Source: Streptomyces sp. NRRL S-37
GTDB lineage: Bacteria; Actinomycetota; Actinomycetes; Streptomycetales; Streptomycetaceae
DNA: 64,000 nucleotides
Direction of reading: 5' to 3'
Assembly: GCF_000721605.1 (NCBI RefSeq)
Contig: NZ_JOIZ01000005.1
Coordinates: 310,001-374,000, forward strand
Shown here: one piece after another, positions 7,904 to 16,480 of the stretch
Layout: each line of letters begins with the position of its first letter
Position numbering within the stretch: the first letter of the stretch is position 1
Notes under the pieces: generated by a model
The model's database searches: none
Seen by the model: the letters and a program-made list of their open reading frames with translations, nothing else
Told to the model about the DNA's origin: nothing
Made by a program: the position numbers and the translations under genes

Positions 7904-9112
7904 CTACTCCCCGACGGGAGCCCTTTCCGTACCGGTACGAAGATCCAGCTCACGCCAGAACCCCGCCCGAATGGCGTAACGATCACGCTCGTCGATCTGA
8001 TCGTCCTTGTGCGCGAGCAGCCCGAAACGCGCCGCGTACCGCAACAGCTCCCCGTCGACACGGTGCGGAATCCGGGGATACATCCCGGACAGCTTCTGGA
8101 TGTGCCCCTGGTCCCCCAGCCGCTCCACCCAGCGCCGGGCGAACACCTGCCCCACCTCGAAGGGGTCCCCGCCGACGGTGGTGATGTCCTCCTCCCGGTC
8201 GGCCCACCGCTGCTCCGCCGTGGTCAGCTGGGCGAGCGTCGGCAGGGAGGCCGCGTCCGGCGGCTCGGCGGCCGGCCGGTCGACCCAGCCCTTGTCGGAG
8301 GACCAGCGCAGGGTCGCGGAGGCGGGCTGCTGGGGCGGGTGCGGGCCGGGGCCGCGCAGCGCGGCCAGGTCCTTGGGGGTGGGTACGCCCTTGGCCGCGG
8401 CCGCCCGTTCGGCGGTGCCGTTGTGCCCGGCGGCGGCCGGGTGCCGCGGCTCCTCGACGGTCCGCTCGGCCGTCGCACCGGGCGCGGACTCCGGCAGCGG
8501 GGCGGAGAGGATCGCGGCGATCTCCGGCCGCGGCACGGGCGGCGGGGCGCACACCCCGGTGTGCTCCTTGGCCCGTACGGCCCGGGTGATCCACGCCCGG
8601 TCCAGCACCCGGCGCTCGTCGGCCTCGGCGACCAGGTCCTCGGACTGGTTGTAGTCGCCGTCGGCGGCCTGCACGGCCCACAGGTGCACGGCGACACCGT
8701 GTTCCTTGGCGGCCATCATGCCGGGCAGCAGGTCACCGTCCCCGGTGACCAGGACGATGTCGGAACAGGCCCGGTTGCGGGCCAGCTCGGTCAGCTCGGC
8801 GTGCATCGCGGCGTCGACGCCCTTCTGCGCCCAGCGGCCGTCGCTGCGGGTCAGCGCGCCGAGCCGGACGGTGACCCGGGGCATCACGCGCAGCCTGCGG
8901 TGCTCGGGCTGCGGGACGCGGTCGGGGGCGCCGTCGAACCAGTAGATGCGCAGCAGCGGCTGACGCGTGTCGGACTCGGCGCGTTCCCGCAGCCCCTGGA
9001 TGAGGGCCGCGTGATCGACGGTGATGCGGGACCGCGACGGTTCCCCGGCGAGGAGACTGGCGGCGGCCCCCAGCAGATACCCGGCGTCCACCAGGACGAT
9101 GCAGCGGTCCAC
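7904..9112 (-). CDS. NYN-domain (PIN-like) ribonuclease-family protein
   Basis: About 402 residues. The N-terminal ~170 residues form a NYN/LabA-type PIN-like domain: CIVLVDAGYLLG carries the first acidic residue, KGVDAAMHAEL the second, and DIVLVTGDGDLLPGM the Asp cluster expected to bind Mg for RNA cleavage. A Pro/Ala-rich linker (about 190-285) leads to a C-terminal ~110-residue helical domain (DPFEVGQVFARRWVERL through the end) that looks like a winged-helix or LOTUS-like RNA-binding module; this is inference. The start GTG 9112 is spaced 8 bases after AGAGGG; GTG 9121 is an alternative. It is divergent from the small basic gene at 9333. Confidence 0.85.
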   Translation of the reverse strand: MDRCIVLVDAGYLLGAAASLLAGEPSRSRITVDHAALIQGLRERAESDTRQPLLRIYWFDGAPDRVPQPEHRRLRVMPRVTVRLGALTRSDGRWAQKGVDAAMHAELTELARNRACSDIVLVTGDGDLLPGMMAAKEHGVAVHLWAVQAADGDYNQSEDLVAEADERRVLDRAWITRAVRAKEHTGVCAPPPVPRPEIAAILSAPLPESAPGATAERTVEEPRHPAAAGHNGTAERAAAAKGVPTPKDLAALRGPGPHPPQQPASATLRWSSDKGWVDRPAAEPPDAASLPTLAQLTTAEQRWADREEDITTVGGDPFEVGQVFARRWVERLGDQGHIQKLSGMYPRIPHRVDGELLRYAARFGLLAHKDDQIDERDRYAIRAGFWRELDLRTGTERAPVGE

Positions 9113-9332
9113 GCGATCCACCCTCTTTCCGGGAGGTTTGCTTCGGGCTTGCTTCGAGTCTGCCCGACCACACCGGGGTTAACGGCCCGAACTCGATCTT
9201 CGGCGTGGCGTTTCCACACTTCCTCCCCGATCACCCCGGTCACACACGGTCATTGTCCGACATGCGTCTGTTATCAGGCTGTGTGAATCTGGTCCCGGCC
9301 CTGGCCCCTAGTCCCCCACAGGAGGCATCACC

Positions 9333-9500
9333 ATGGCCAAGAACAAGAACCGTGACCGTAAGCAGCCGCAGGCCGAACGCGCCCAGCGGGCGGCGCAGGC
9401 GTCCACGATGGAGACGCCGGACGAACAGCGCACCACACAGGCCGTGCCCGGCGAGGTCGGCCGGGGCAAGGGCCGGCAGAAGCGCTTCGGCCACAACTGA
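9333..9500 (+). CDS. Small basic hypothetical protein, 55 residues
   Basis: Short gene with a textbook ribosome site (AGGAGG 7 bases before ATG 9333). The product begins MAKNKNRDRKQPQAERAQR and ends GRGKGRQKRFGHN: Lys/Arg/Gln-rich, with no hydrophobic core, probably disordered and perhaps nucleic-acid binding. The ribosome site and the terminator hairpin just downstream (9571) support a real gene, and similar small proteins are common in Streptomyces. Function unknown. Confidence 0.8.
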   Translation: MAKNKNRDRKQPQAERAQRAAQASTMETPDEQRTTQAVPGEVGRGKGRQKRFGHN

Positions 9501-9570
9501 CGTCCTCACCACGGCCCGTCGCGGCCCGGGGACATGAAGCCCCGGGCGTGTGAAGGCCCAGGCACATGAA

Positions 9571-9602
9571 GAGGGGCGCACCCACCACAGGGTGCGCCCC
9601 TC
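9571..9602. terminator. Bidirectional terminator between the small gene and dnaE
   Basis: Perfect 13-bp stem: GAGGGGCGCACCC at 9571-9583, six-base loop ACCACA, and GGGTGCGCCCCTC at 9590-9602. It lies between convergent genes and can serve both. Confidence 0.8.
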
Positions 9603-9626
9603 ACGCGCGCCGGCCGGACGTGCCCG

Positions 9627-12600
9627 CTAGCCCGCCAGGCAGGACGGTCCGAGAAGGACCTTCAGATCACCGAACAGGGCCGGGTCCGGCTTCACCCGGT
9701 GCCGGTCCAGGCGCAGCACCGTCGTCTTCGTCGGCCCCTGGAGCTTGATCCGCACCTCGCTGTCGCCCTTGTGGTGGGTGAGGATCTCGCCGAGCCTGCT
9801 GACCATCGGCGGGGTCACGCGGGTGGCCGGGATGGTGAGCACCACGGGCGCGTTGGTGCCGGCGTTGGACAGGTCGGGGACCATCAGCTCCATCGCGACC
9901 AGCCGCGGCACGTCCTCCCGCTTGTCGAGCCGGCCCTTGACGAACACCACGGCGTCCTCGACGAGTTGCGTCGAGACGAGCTGGTACGTCGCCGGGAAGA
10001 ACATGCACTCGATGGAGCCCGCGAGGTCCTCCACGGTGGCGATCGCCCAGGCGTTGCCCTGCTTGGTCATCTTGCGCTGGAGGCCCGAGATGATGCCGCC
10101 GATGGTGACCACCGCGCCGTCGCCGAAGTCGCCGCCGGTGAGCTGGGAGATGCCCGCGTCGGCCTTGTCGGACAGCACGTGCTCCAGGCCGAACAGCGGG
10201 TGGTCGGAGACGTAGAGGCCGAGCATCTCGCGCTCCTGGGCGAGCAGGTAGGTCTTGTCCCACTCGTCGTCGGTGAAGGTGACGTCGAGGCCGAAGCCGG
10301 GCTCGCTGGTCTCCTCCTCGCCCATGCCGCCGAAGAGGTCGAACTGCCCCTCGGCCTCCTTGCGCTTGACCGCGACCACGTTGTCGATCATCGGCTCGTA
10401 GTGGGCGGTGAGGCTCTTGCGGGTGTGCCCCAGCTCGTCGAAGGCGCCGGCCTTGATCAGCGACTCCGTGGTGCGCTTGTTGCAGACGATCGCGTCGACC
10501 TTGTCGAGGTAGTCGGGGAAGGAGGTGTACTTCCCCTTGGCCTTGCGGCACTTGATGATCGACTCGACCACGTTGGTGCCGACGTTGCGCACGGCCTCCA
10601 GACCGAAGAGGATCACGTCGTCGCCCTGGGCGGCGAAGTTGTGCACCGACTCGTTGACGTTCGGCGGGAGCACCTTGATGCCCATGCGGCGGCACTCGTT
10701 GAGGTAGATCGCCGACTTGTCCTTGTCGTCCTTCACCGAGGTGAGCAGCGCGGCCATGTACTCGGCCGGGTAGTTCGCCTTGAGGTAGGCGGTCCAGTAG
10801 GACACCAGTCCGTACGCGGCGGAGTGCGCCTTGTTGAAGGCGTAGCCGGCGAACGGCACCAGCACGTCCCACAGGGCCTGGATGGCCTCGTCGCTGTAGC
10901 CGTTCTTGCGGGCGCCGGCCTGGAAGATGGTGAAGTTCTTCGCCAGTTCCTCGGGCTTCTTCTTGCCCATCACGCGACGGAGGATGTCGGCCTCGCCGAG
11001 CGAGTAGCCGGCGATGATCTGGGCAGCCTTCTGCACCTGCTCCTGGTAGACGATCAGGCCGTAGGTGACCGCGAGGACCTCTTCGAGCGGCTCCTCCAGC
11101 TCCTTGTGGATCGGGGTGATCTCCTGGAGCTTGTTCTTGCGCAGCGCGTAGTTGGTGTGCGAGTCCATGCCCATCGGGCCGGGACGGTAGAGCGCGGAGA
11201 CGGCGGAGATGTCCTCGAAGTTGTCCGGCTTCATCAGCCGCAGCAGCGAGCGCATCGGTCCGCCGTCGAACTGGAAGACGCCGAGGGTGTCGCCGCGCTG
11301 GAGGAGTTCGAAGGTCTTCGGGTCGTCGAGCGGCAGGCTCAGCAGGTCCAGGTCGACGCCCTTGTTGGCCTTCACCATCTTGACGGCGTCGTCCATGATG
11401 GTCAGGTTGCGCAGGCCGAGGAAGTCCATCTTCAGCAGGCCCAGCGACTCGCACTGGGGGTAGTCCCACTGCGTGATGGTCACGCCGTCGGTGTGCCGCA
11501 CCCAGATGGGGGCGTGGTCGACGATGGGCTCGCTGGACATGATCACGCCGGCGGCGTGCACGCCCATCTGCCGGACCAGGCCCTCGACGCCCTTGGCGGT
11601 GTCGATGACCTTCTTCACGTCCGGCTCGTTCTCGTACATCGACCGGATCTCGCCGGCCTCGCTGTAGCGGGGGTGCGAGGGGTCGGTGATGCCGTTCAGG
11701 TCGATGCCCTTGCCGAGGACGTCGGCGGGCATCGCCTTGGTGAGGCGGTCGCCCATCGCGTACGGGTAGCCCAGCACGCGCGCGGAGTCCTTGATGGCGT
11801 TCTTCGCCTTGATCTTGCCGTAGGTGCCGATCATGGCGACCTTGTCGGCGCCGTACTTCTCCGTCACGTACCGGATCACCTCGACGCGCCTGCGCTCGTC
11901 GAAGTCGATGTCGACGTCGGGCATGGAGACGCGCTCGGGGTTGAGGAACCGCTCGAAGATCAGTCCGTGCGGGATCGGGTCGAGGTCGGTGATGCCCATG
12001 GCGTAGGCGACGATCGAGCCGGCCGCCGAGCCACGGCCGGGACCGACCGCGATGCCGTTGTTCTTGGCCCACATGATGAAGTCGGCGACGACGAGGAAGT
12101 ACCCCGGGAACCCCATCTGGATGATGACGTCCATCTCGTAGTCGGCCTGCTTCTGGCGGTCCTCGGGGATGCCGCCGGGGAAGCGGCGCTCCATGCCGCG
12201 GCGGACCTCCTCCTTGAACCAGCTGACCTCGGTGTACCCCTCCGGGATGTCGAACTTGGGCATCAGGTCGCGCTTGACGAACATGCCCGTGGTGTCGACC
12301 ATCTCGGCGATCAGCCGGGTGTTGGCGCAGCCCTGCTGCCAGGCGTCCGAGGAGTCGATGGCGTACATCTCGTCGGTGGACTTGAGGTAGTAGCCGGTGC
12401 CGTCGAACTTGAAGCGGTCGGGGTCGGAGAGGTTCTTGCCGGTCTGGATGCACAGCAGCGCGTCGTGGGCGGTCGCCTCGTGCGCGTACGTGTAGTGCGA
12501 GTCGTTGGTGACCAGCGGGGGGATGCCGAGCTTCTTGCCGATCTCCAGGAGGCCGTCGCGGACCCGGTGCTCGATCTCGATGCCGTGGTCCATCAGCTCC

Positions 12601-13166
12601 AGGAAGTAGCGGTCCTTGCCGAAGATGTCCTGGTAGTCGGCGGCGGCCTTGAGGGCCTCGTCGAAGTGGCCGAGGCGCAGCCGGGTCTGCACCTCGCCGG
12701 AGGGGCAGCCGGTGGAGGCCACGATGCCCTCGGACCACTGGCTGATGGTCTCCTTGTCCATCCGGGGCCACTTCTGCAGCCAGCCCTCGGCGTACGCGTC
12801 GGAGGAGAGCCGGAAGAGGTTGTGCAGGCCGGTGTTGTTCACGGCCCACATCGTCTTGTGGGTGTAACCGCCGGAACCGGAGACGTCGTCCCGCTTCTGG
12901 TGCGGCTGGCCCCACTGGATCTTGCGCTTGTTGCGCCGGGACTCGGGCGCGACATACGCCTCGATCCCGATGATCGGGGTGACTCCGGCCTTCTGCGCGG
13001 AGTGGAAGAAGTCGTACGCCCCGTGCAGGTTGCCGTGGTCGGACATGGCGATGTGCGTCATGCCCATTTCGTTGCAGGCGTTGAACATGTCCTTCAGCCG
13101 CGCGGCACCGTCCAGCAGCGAGTACTGGGTGTGGACGTGCAGGTGCGTGAACGGCGGCTTCGACAC
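9627..13166 (-). CDS. dnaE: DNA polymerase III alpha subunit (DnaE1)
   Basis: 1179-residue replicative DNA polymerase. Residues 1-~280 form the PHP domain, in which all nine metal ligands expected for an active proofreading exonuclease in actinobacterial DnaE1 are present (H10, H12, D19, H44, E69, H103, C154, D222, H224). The polymerase catalytic Asps are D419 and D421 (PDVDIDFD, 416-423) and D581 (KMDFLGL). GPGRGSAAGS near 376-384 is the conserved nucleotide-binding loop. The helix-hairpin-helix region and an OB fold (about 1000-1080) follow; no DnaQ-type exonuclease is inserted. Starts at GTG 13166, 8 bases after GGAGG. It is divergent from the DUF2252 gene across 204 bases. Confidence 0.98.
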   Translation of the reverse strand: MSKPPFTHLHVHTQYSLLDGAARLKDMFNACNEMGMTHIAMSDHGNLHGAYDFFHSAQKAGVTPIIGIEAYVAPESRRNKRKIQWGQPHQKRDDVSGSGGYTHKTMWAVNNTGLHNLFRLSSDAYAEGWLQKWPRMDKETISQWSEGIVASTGCPSGEVQTRLRLGHFDEALKAAADYQDIFGKDRYFLELMDHGIEIEHRVRDGLLEIGKKLGIPPLVTNDSHYTYAHEATAHDALLCIQTGKNLSDPDRFKFDGTGYYLKSTDEMYAIDSSDAWQQGCANTRLIAEMVDTTGMFVKRDLMPKFDIPEGYTEVSWFKEEVRRGMERRFPGGIPEDRQKQADYEMDVIIQMGFPGYFLVVADFIMWAKNNGIAVGPGRGSAAGSIVAYAMGITDLDPIPHGLIFERFLNPERVSMPDVDIDFDERRRVEVIRYVTEKYGADKVAMIGTYGKIKAKNAIKDSARVLGYPYAMGDRLTKAMPADVLGKGIDLNGITDPSHPRYSEAGEIRSMYENEPDVKKVIDTAKGVEGLVRQMGVHAAGVIMSSEPIVDHAPIWVRHTDGVTITQWDYPQCESLGLLKMDFLGLRNLTIMDDAVKMVKANKGVDLDLLSLPLDDPKTFELLQRGDTLGVFQFDGGPMRSLLRLMKPDNFEDISAVSALYRPGPMGMDSHTNYALRKNKLQEITPIHKELEEPLEEVLAVTYGLIVYQEQVQKAAQIIAGYSLGEADILRRVMGKKKPEELAKNFTIFQAGARKNGYSDEAIQALWDVLVPFAGYAFNKAHSAAYGLVSYWTAYLKANYPAEYMAALLTSVKDDKDKSAIYLNECRRMGIKVLPPNVNESVHNFAAQGDDVILFGLEAVRNVGTNVVESIIKCRKAKGKYTSFPDYLDKVDAIVCNKRTTESLIKAGAFDELGHTRKSLTAHYEPMIDNVVAVKRKEAEGQFDLFGGMGEEETSEPGFGLDVTFTDDEWDKTYLLAQEREMLGLYVSDHPLFGLEHVLSDKADAGISQLTGGDFGDGAVVTIGGIISGLQRKMTKQGNAWAIATVEDLAGSIECMFFPATYQLVSTQLVEDAVVFVKGRLDKREDVPRLVAMELMVPDLSNAGTNAPVVLTIPATRVTPPMVSRLGEILTHHKGDSEVRIKLQGPTKTTVLRLDRHRVKPDPALFGDLKVLLGPSCLAG

Positions 13167-13370
13167 GGTGCGGCCTCCAAGGAAAACAGCCTGTGACGAG
13201 CAGGCGGACGGAGTGGGGGACAGCGTCGAAGTCTATGCCCCGAGGCTGACACGCGGAGGCCGCCACGACGTACCTTCGAACGGGGCGCGGGCACTCCCGC
13301 GTCCCGCCGCACGTTGGACGGGGGACGGACCAGCCGTCCCGGAACATCCCGCACCTGGAGGCACACAGCG

Positions 13371-14711
13371 ATGTCGGTACCGCAGCTCAACGACGAGCAC
13401 CGCGGTGAGGAGATCCTCGCCGTCCTCGACACCGCCTTCGGCGAGCTCCTGGCCGCCGACCCGGCCGCGTTCCGGGTGAAGTTCCGCAAGATGGCGGCCT
13501 CGGCGTTCGCCTTCTACCGCGGGACGGCGTGCCTCTTCTACCACGATCTGACCGTGTCTGCCCAGTTCGGGGCGAAGCGGGGCGGCCCGTACCTGGACGA
13601 CCGCACCTCGCGGGTGTGGATCCACGGTGATCTCCACGCGGAGAACTTCGGCACGTACATGGATTCGAACGGCCGCCTGGTCTTCAACGTCAACGACTTC
13701 GACGAGGCCTACGTCGGCCCCTTCACCTGGGACCTCAAGCGCCTCGCCGCCTCCGTGGCGCTGATCGGCTACGCGAAGGCGCTCAGCGACGAGCAGATCA
13801 CCGAGCTGGTCACGATCTACGCGGCCGCCTACCGGGAGCGGATCCACGCGCTGGCCACCGGCGCGAAGAGCGACGAGGTGCCGCCGTTCACCCTGGACAC
13901 CGCCCAGGGGCCGCTGCTCGACGCGCTGCGCGACGCCCGCTCGCTGACCCGGTTCGGGCTGCTGGACTCGATGACCGAGATCCGTGACTTCGAGCGCCGC
14001 TTCGCCTCCGGCGGCGGCGCGGTCGAGCTGGACGCCGCCACCCGTTACAAGGTGCTCGCGGCCTTCGACGGCTATCTGGAGACGCTGCCGGACGCCTCGC
14101 TGGCCCGTCCGGACTCCTACCGCGTGAAGGACGTCGTGGGCCGCCGCGGCATCGGCATCGGCTCGGCCGGGCTGCCGTCGTACAACATCCTCCTGGAGGG
14201 TCACAGCGACGCCCTGGAGAACGATGTGGTGATCTACATCAAGCAGGCCCAGACCCCGGCCGTCTCCCGGCACGTCACGGACCAGGCGATCAAGGACTAC
14301 TTCCAGCACGAGGGGCACCGCACGGTGATCTCCCAGCGCGCCCTCCAGGCGCACGCCGACCCGTGGCTGGGCTGGACCGAGCTGGACGGCGCGGGGCAGC
14401 TCGTCGCCGAGGTCTCGCCGTACGCCGTGGACCTGGACTGGGGCGACATCGACGACCCGGAGGAGATCGCCCTGGTCGTCGCCGACCTCGGCCGGGCCAC
14501 GGCGACGATGCACGCGGCCGCGGACGACACCTCCGGCGAGTCCCTGGTGCCGTTCTCCACCGAGCGCGCCATCGACGCGGCGATCGCCGCCGACGAGGAC
14601 TCCCTGGTCCCCCTCCTGGTCGACTTCGCGCACGCCTACGGCGCCCGTGCGCGCGGCGACCACCAGATCTTCCTGGACCTGTTCCGCAACGGCCGGATCC
14701 CGGGCCTGTGA
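13371..14711 (+). CDS. DUF2252 family protein (kinase-fold-like)
   Basis: 446 residues, full length for DUF2252. The motif VWIHGDLHAENFGTY resembles the Brenner/catalytic loop of aminoglycoside phosphotransferase-like kinases (HGDxxxxN), and FNVNDFDEA downstream resembles the metal-binding Asp motif. Family members have no proven substrate, so phosphotransfer is inference. Starts at ATG 13371, 9 bases after CTGGAGG. Soluble, with no signal peptide. Confidence 0.88.
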   Translation: MSVPQLNDEHRGEEILAVLDTAFGELLAADPAAFRVKFRKMAASAFAFYRGTACLFYHDLTVSAQFGAKRGGPYLDDRTSRVWIHGDLHAENFGTYMDSNGRLVFNVNDFDEAYVGPFTWDLKRLAASVALIGYAKALSDEQITELVTIYAAAYRERIHALATGAKSDEVPPFTLDTAQGPLLDALRDARSLTRFGLLDSMTEIRDFERRFASGGGAVELDAATRYKVLAAFDGYLETLPDASLARPDSYRVKDVVGRRGIGIGSAGLPSYNILLEGHSDALENDVVIYIKQAQTPAVSRHVTDQAIKDYFQHEGHRTVISQRALQAHADPWLGWTELDGAGQLVAEVSPYAVDLDWGDIDDPEEIALVVADLGRATATMHAAADDTSGESLVPFSTERAIDAAIAADEDSLVPLLVDFAHAYGARARGDHQIFLDLFRNGRIPGL

Positions 14712-14779
14712 CCCTCCGCACATCCACAGGAACCGTTTAGGGACTCTTTACCGGAGCACGTGACACACTCTTCACCGCC

Positions 14780-15481
14780 ATGGACATATCCGGAACCCAG
14801 CTCAGAGCCGTCCGCGCGGCGCTGTTCACGGCAGTCGTCGTGACGCTCAGCGCCGCGTCGCACGTGCTGCTGTCCGGGGTCCCGCTGCCGCTGAACACGG
14901 TGGCCGCGATCGCCGCCGCCGTGTTCGGCCTGGCGTACGCCCTGGCGGGGCGGGAGCGTTCCTTCGGGCGGATCGCCGCCCTGCTGATCCCGCTGGAGCT
15001 GGCCGCCGACACCGTCTTCACCACCGGCCAGCACGTCTGCTACGGCCGGATGGGCGGGCCCGTCGCGGGCCCGCTGCGCTCCGTCGGCTTCGACGTGCTG
15101 TGCGGCGACGGCACCGGTGTGGGCGCACCGCTCGTCCGGGCCACCGGGCACGCCGCCGAGGGCGGCGACCGGCTGGCGGCCCTGATCGCCCAGGCCGACC
15201 CGGCGACCGCCTGGGCGCTGCTCGGCGCGCACATCGGGGTCGGTCTGTTCGCCGCCGCCTGGCTGCGCCGCGGCGAGCGGGCGCTGGCCCGGCTGCTGGG
15301 CGCGGTGGCGGCCACGACCTTCCGGCCGCTGCTGCTCGCGGTCGCCGCGGTGACCGTGCGCCGGGCCCCGGAGGCCCGTCGTCCGGCCCGCCCGGTCCGC
15401 CGTACCGCCACGGTCCGGACCCTGCTCCTGGCGCACTCCCTGGGACGGCGCGGACCGCCGTGCTCCGTCACCTTCGCCTGA
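14780..15481 (+). CDS. Integral membrane protein of unknown function
   Basis: 233 residues with four or five predicted membrane helices (about 13-33, 40-56, 62-80, 146-164 and 170-188) and a basic Arg/Pro-rich C-terminal tail from about 193. A short stretch FTTGQHVCYGRMGG lies between helices. I do not recognise a characterised family. Starts at ATG 14780; the ribosome site is weak. It is followed after 97 bases by the DsbA-like gene on the same strand, suggesting a possible envelope-redox context, but this is only positional. Confidence 0.7.
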   Translation: MDISGTQLRAVRAALFTAVVVTLSAASHVLLSGVPLPLNTVAAIAAAVFGLAYALAGRERSFGRIAALLIPLELAADTVFTTGQHVCYGRMGGPVAGPLRSVGFDVLCGDGTGVGAPLVRATGHAAEGGDRLAALIAQADPATAWALLGAHIGVGLFAAAWLRRGERALARLLGAVAATTFRPLLLAVAAVTVRRAPEARRPARPVRRTATVRTLLLAHSLGRRGPPCSVTFA

Positions 15482-15578
15482 GGCGGCCCCGCCTCCGGCG
15501 AACCCTCCGAGCACCAGCATCCCCCTTACGTATCCCGCACACGGCACGCCCGTGTGCGTCCCCCGTGGAGACATCATC

Positions 15579-16394
15579 ATGAGCAAGCGGAACAGCCAGG
15601 CGGCGAAGTCGGCGGCCCGGGAGCGGCTGCGCGTGGAGCGCGAGCGCCAGGCGAAGAAGGCGAAGGTCAGGCGGCAGCTCATCGTCGCCGCCTCGGTGGT
15701 CGGCGTGCTGGCCGCGGCCGGCGGCATCGGCTACGCGGTCGTCCAGGCCAACCAGCCCGACTACTGGGAGTCCGCGAAGGACGCCAAGCTCGTCAAGCCG
15801 GCCAACACCAGCGGCAAGAACGGCACGACCGTCGTCATCGGCGAGTCCGGCGCGAAGAAGACCCTGGAGCTGTACGAGGACCCGCGCTGCCCGGTCTGCG
15901 CCTCCTTCGAGCAGACGGTCGGCAAGACCGTCGAGAAGGACGTCGAGGACGGCAAGTACAAGATCCGCTTCATAGGCGCCTCGTTCCTCGACCGCGGCCT
16001 GACCGGTGAGGGCTCCAAGAACGCCCTGAGCGCCCTGGGTGCCGCGCTGAACGTCGGCCCCGACGCGTTCCTCGCCTACAAGAGCGCGCTCTACTCGGCC
16101 GAGTACCACCCCGAGGAGACGGACGACAAGTTCGCGGACGACGCGTACCTGATCAAGGTCGCCAACACGGTCGACGCCCTGAAGAACAACAAGGAGTTCC
16201 AGGCGGACGTGAAGGACGGCACCTACGACAAGTGGGCGCTGGAGATGTCCGACGTGTTCGACAGCACCGAGGGCGTCCAGGGCACGCCGACGCTGATGAT
16301 GGACGGCAAGAAGCTCACCGGCTCCGACGGGCAGAACGCGCCCATGACGGTGGACGAGTTCAACACGGCCGTCGACAAGGCGCTCAAGGCCTGA
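15579..16394 (+). CDS. Membrane-anchored DsbA-like thioredoxin-fold protein
   Basis: 271 residues. A basic N-terminus (Lys/Arg-rich, 1-32) is followed by one membrane helix (33-56), placing the catalytic domain outside the cell. The domain resembles DsbA/BdbD: YEDPRCPVCASFEQ carries the CPVC active site (C104, C107), and VQGTPTLMMDGKK near the end contains the cis-Pro loop. The likely role is formation or isomerisation of disulfides in secreted proteins. The start ATG 15579 is preceded by GTGGAGA. A strong terminator follows the stop. Confidence 0.92.
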   Translation: MSKRNSQAAKSAARERLRVERERQAKKAKVRRQLIVAASVVGVLAAAGGIGYAVVQANQPDYWESAKDAKLVKPANTSGKNGTTVVIGESGAKKTLELYEDPRCPVCASFEQTVGKTVEKDVEDGKYKIRFIGASFLDRGLTGEGSKNALSALGAALNVGPDAFLAYKSALYSAEYHPEETDDKFADDAYLIKVANTVDALKNNKEFQADVKDGTYDKWALEMSDVFDSTEGVQGTPTLMMDGKKLTGSDGQNAPMTVDEFNTAVDKALKA

Positions 16395-16415
16395 CCCCCG
16401 GCCGACGGCACGCCG

Positions 16416-16451
16416 AAGAGCGGGCGAACTTTCGCGAGTTCGCCCGCTCTT
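16416..16451 (+). terminator. Terminator after the DsbA-like gene
   Basis: Perfect 15-bp stem: AAGAGCGGGCGAACT (16416-16430), loop TTCGCG, AGTTCGCCCGCTCTT (16437-16451). It separates the DsbA-like gene from phoD. Confidence 0.85.
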
Positions 16452-16480
16452 GCGTGTACCTGTCAGTAACCTGATCGGCT

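Noticed and set aside
9699..13196. Very long open frame antisense to dnaE
   Set aside because: It mirrors the codon structure of dnaE: a high-GC third position removes stops on the opposite strand. Its translation is Leu/Val/Gly/Arg-rich without domains and has no ribosome site.
16452..16480. PHO box upstream of phoD
   Set aside because: No pair of GTTCACC-like direct repeats; only a weak ACCTG repeat (ACCTGTCAGTA/ACCTGATC), which does not match the PhoP consensus.
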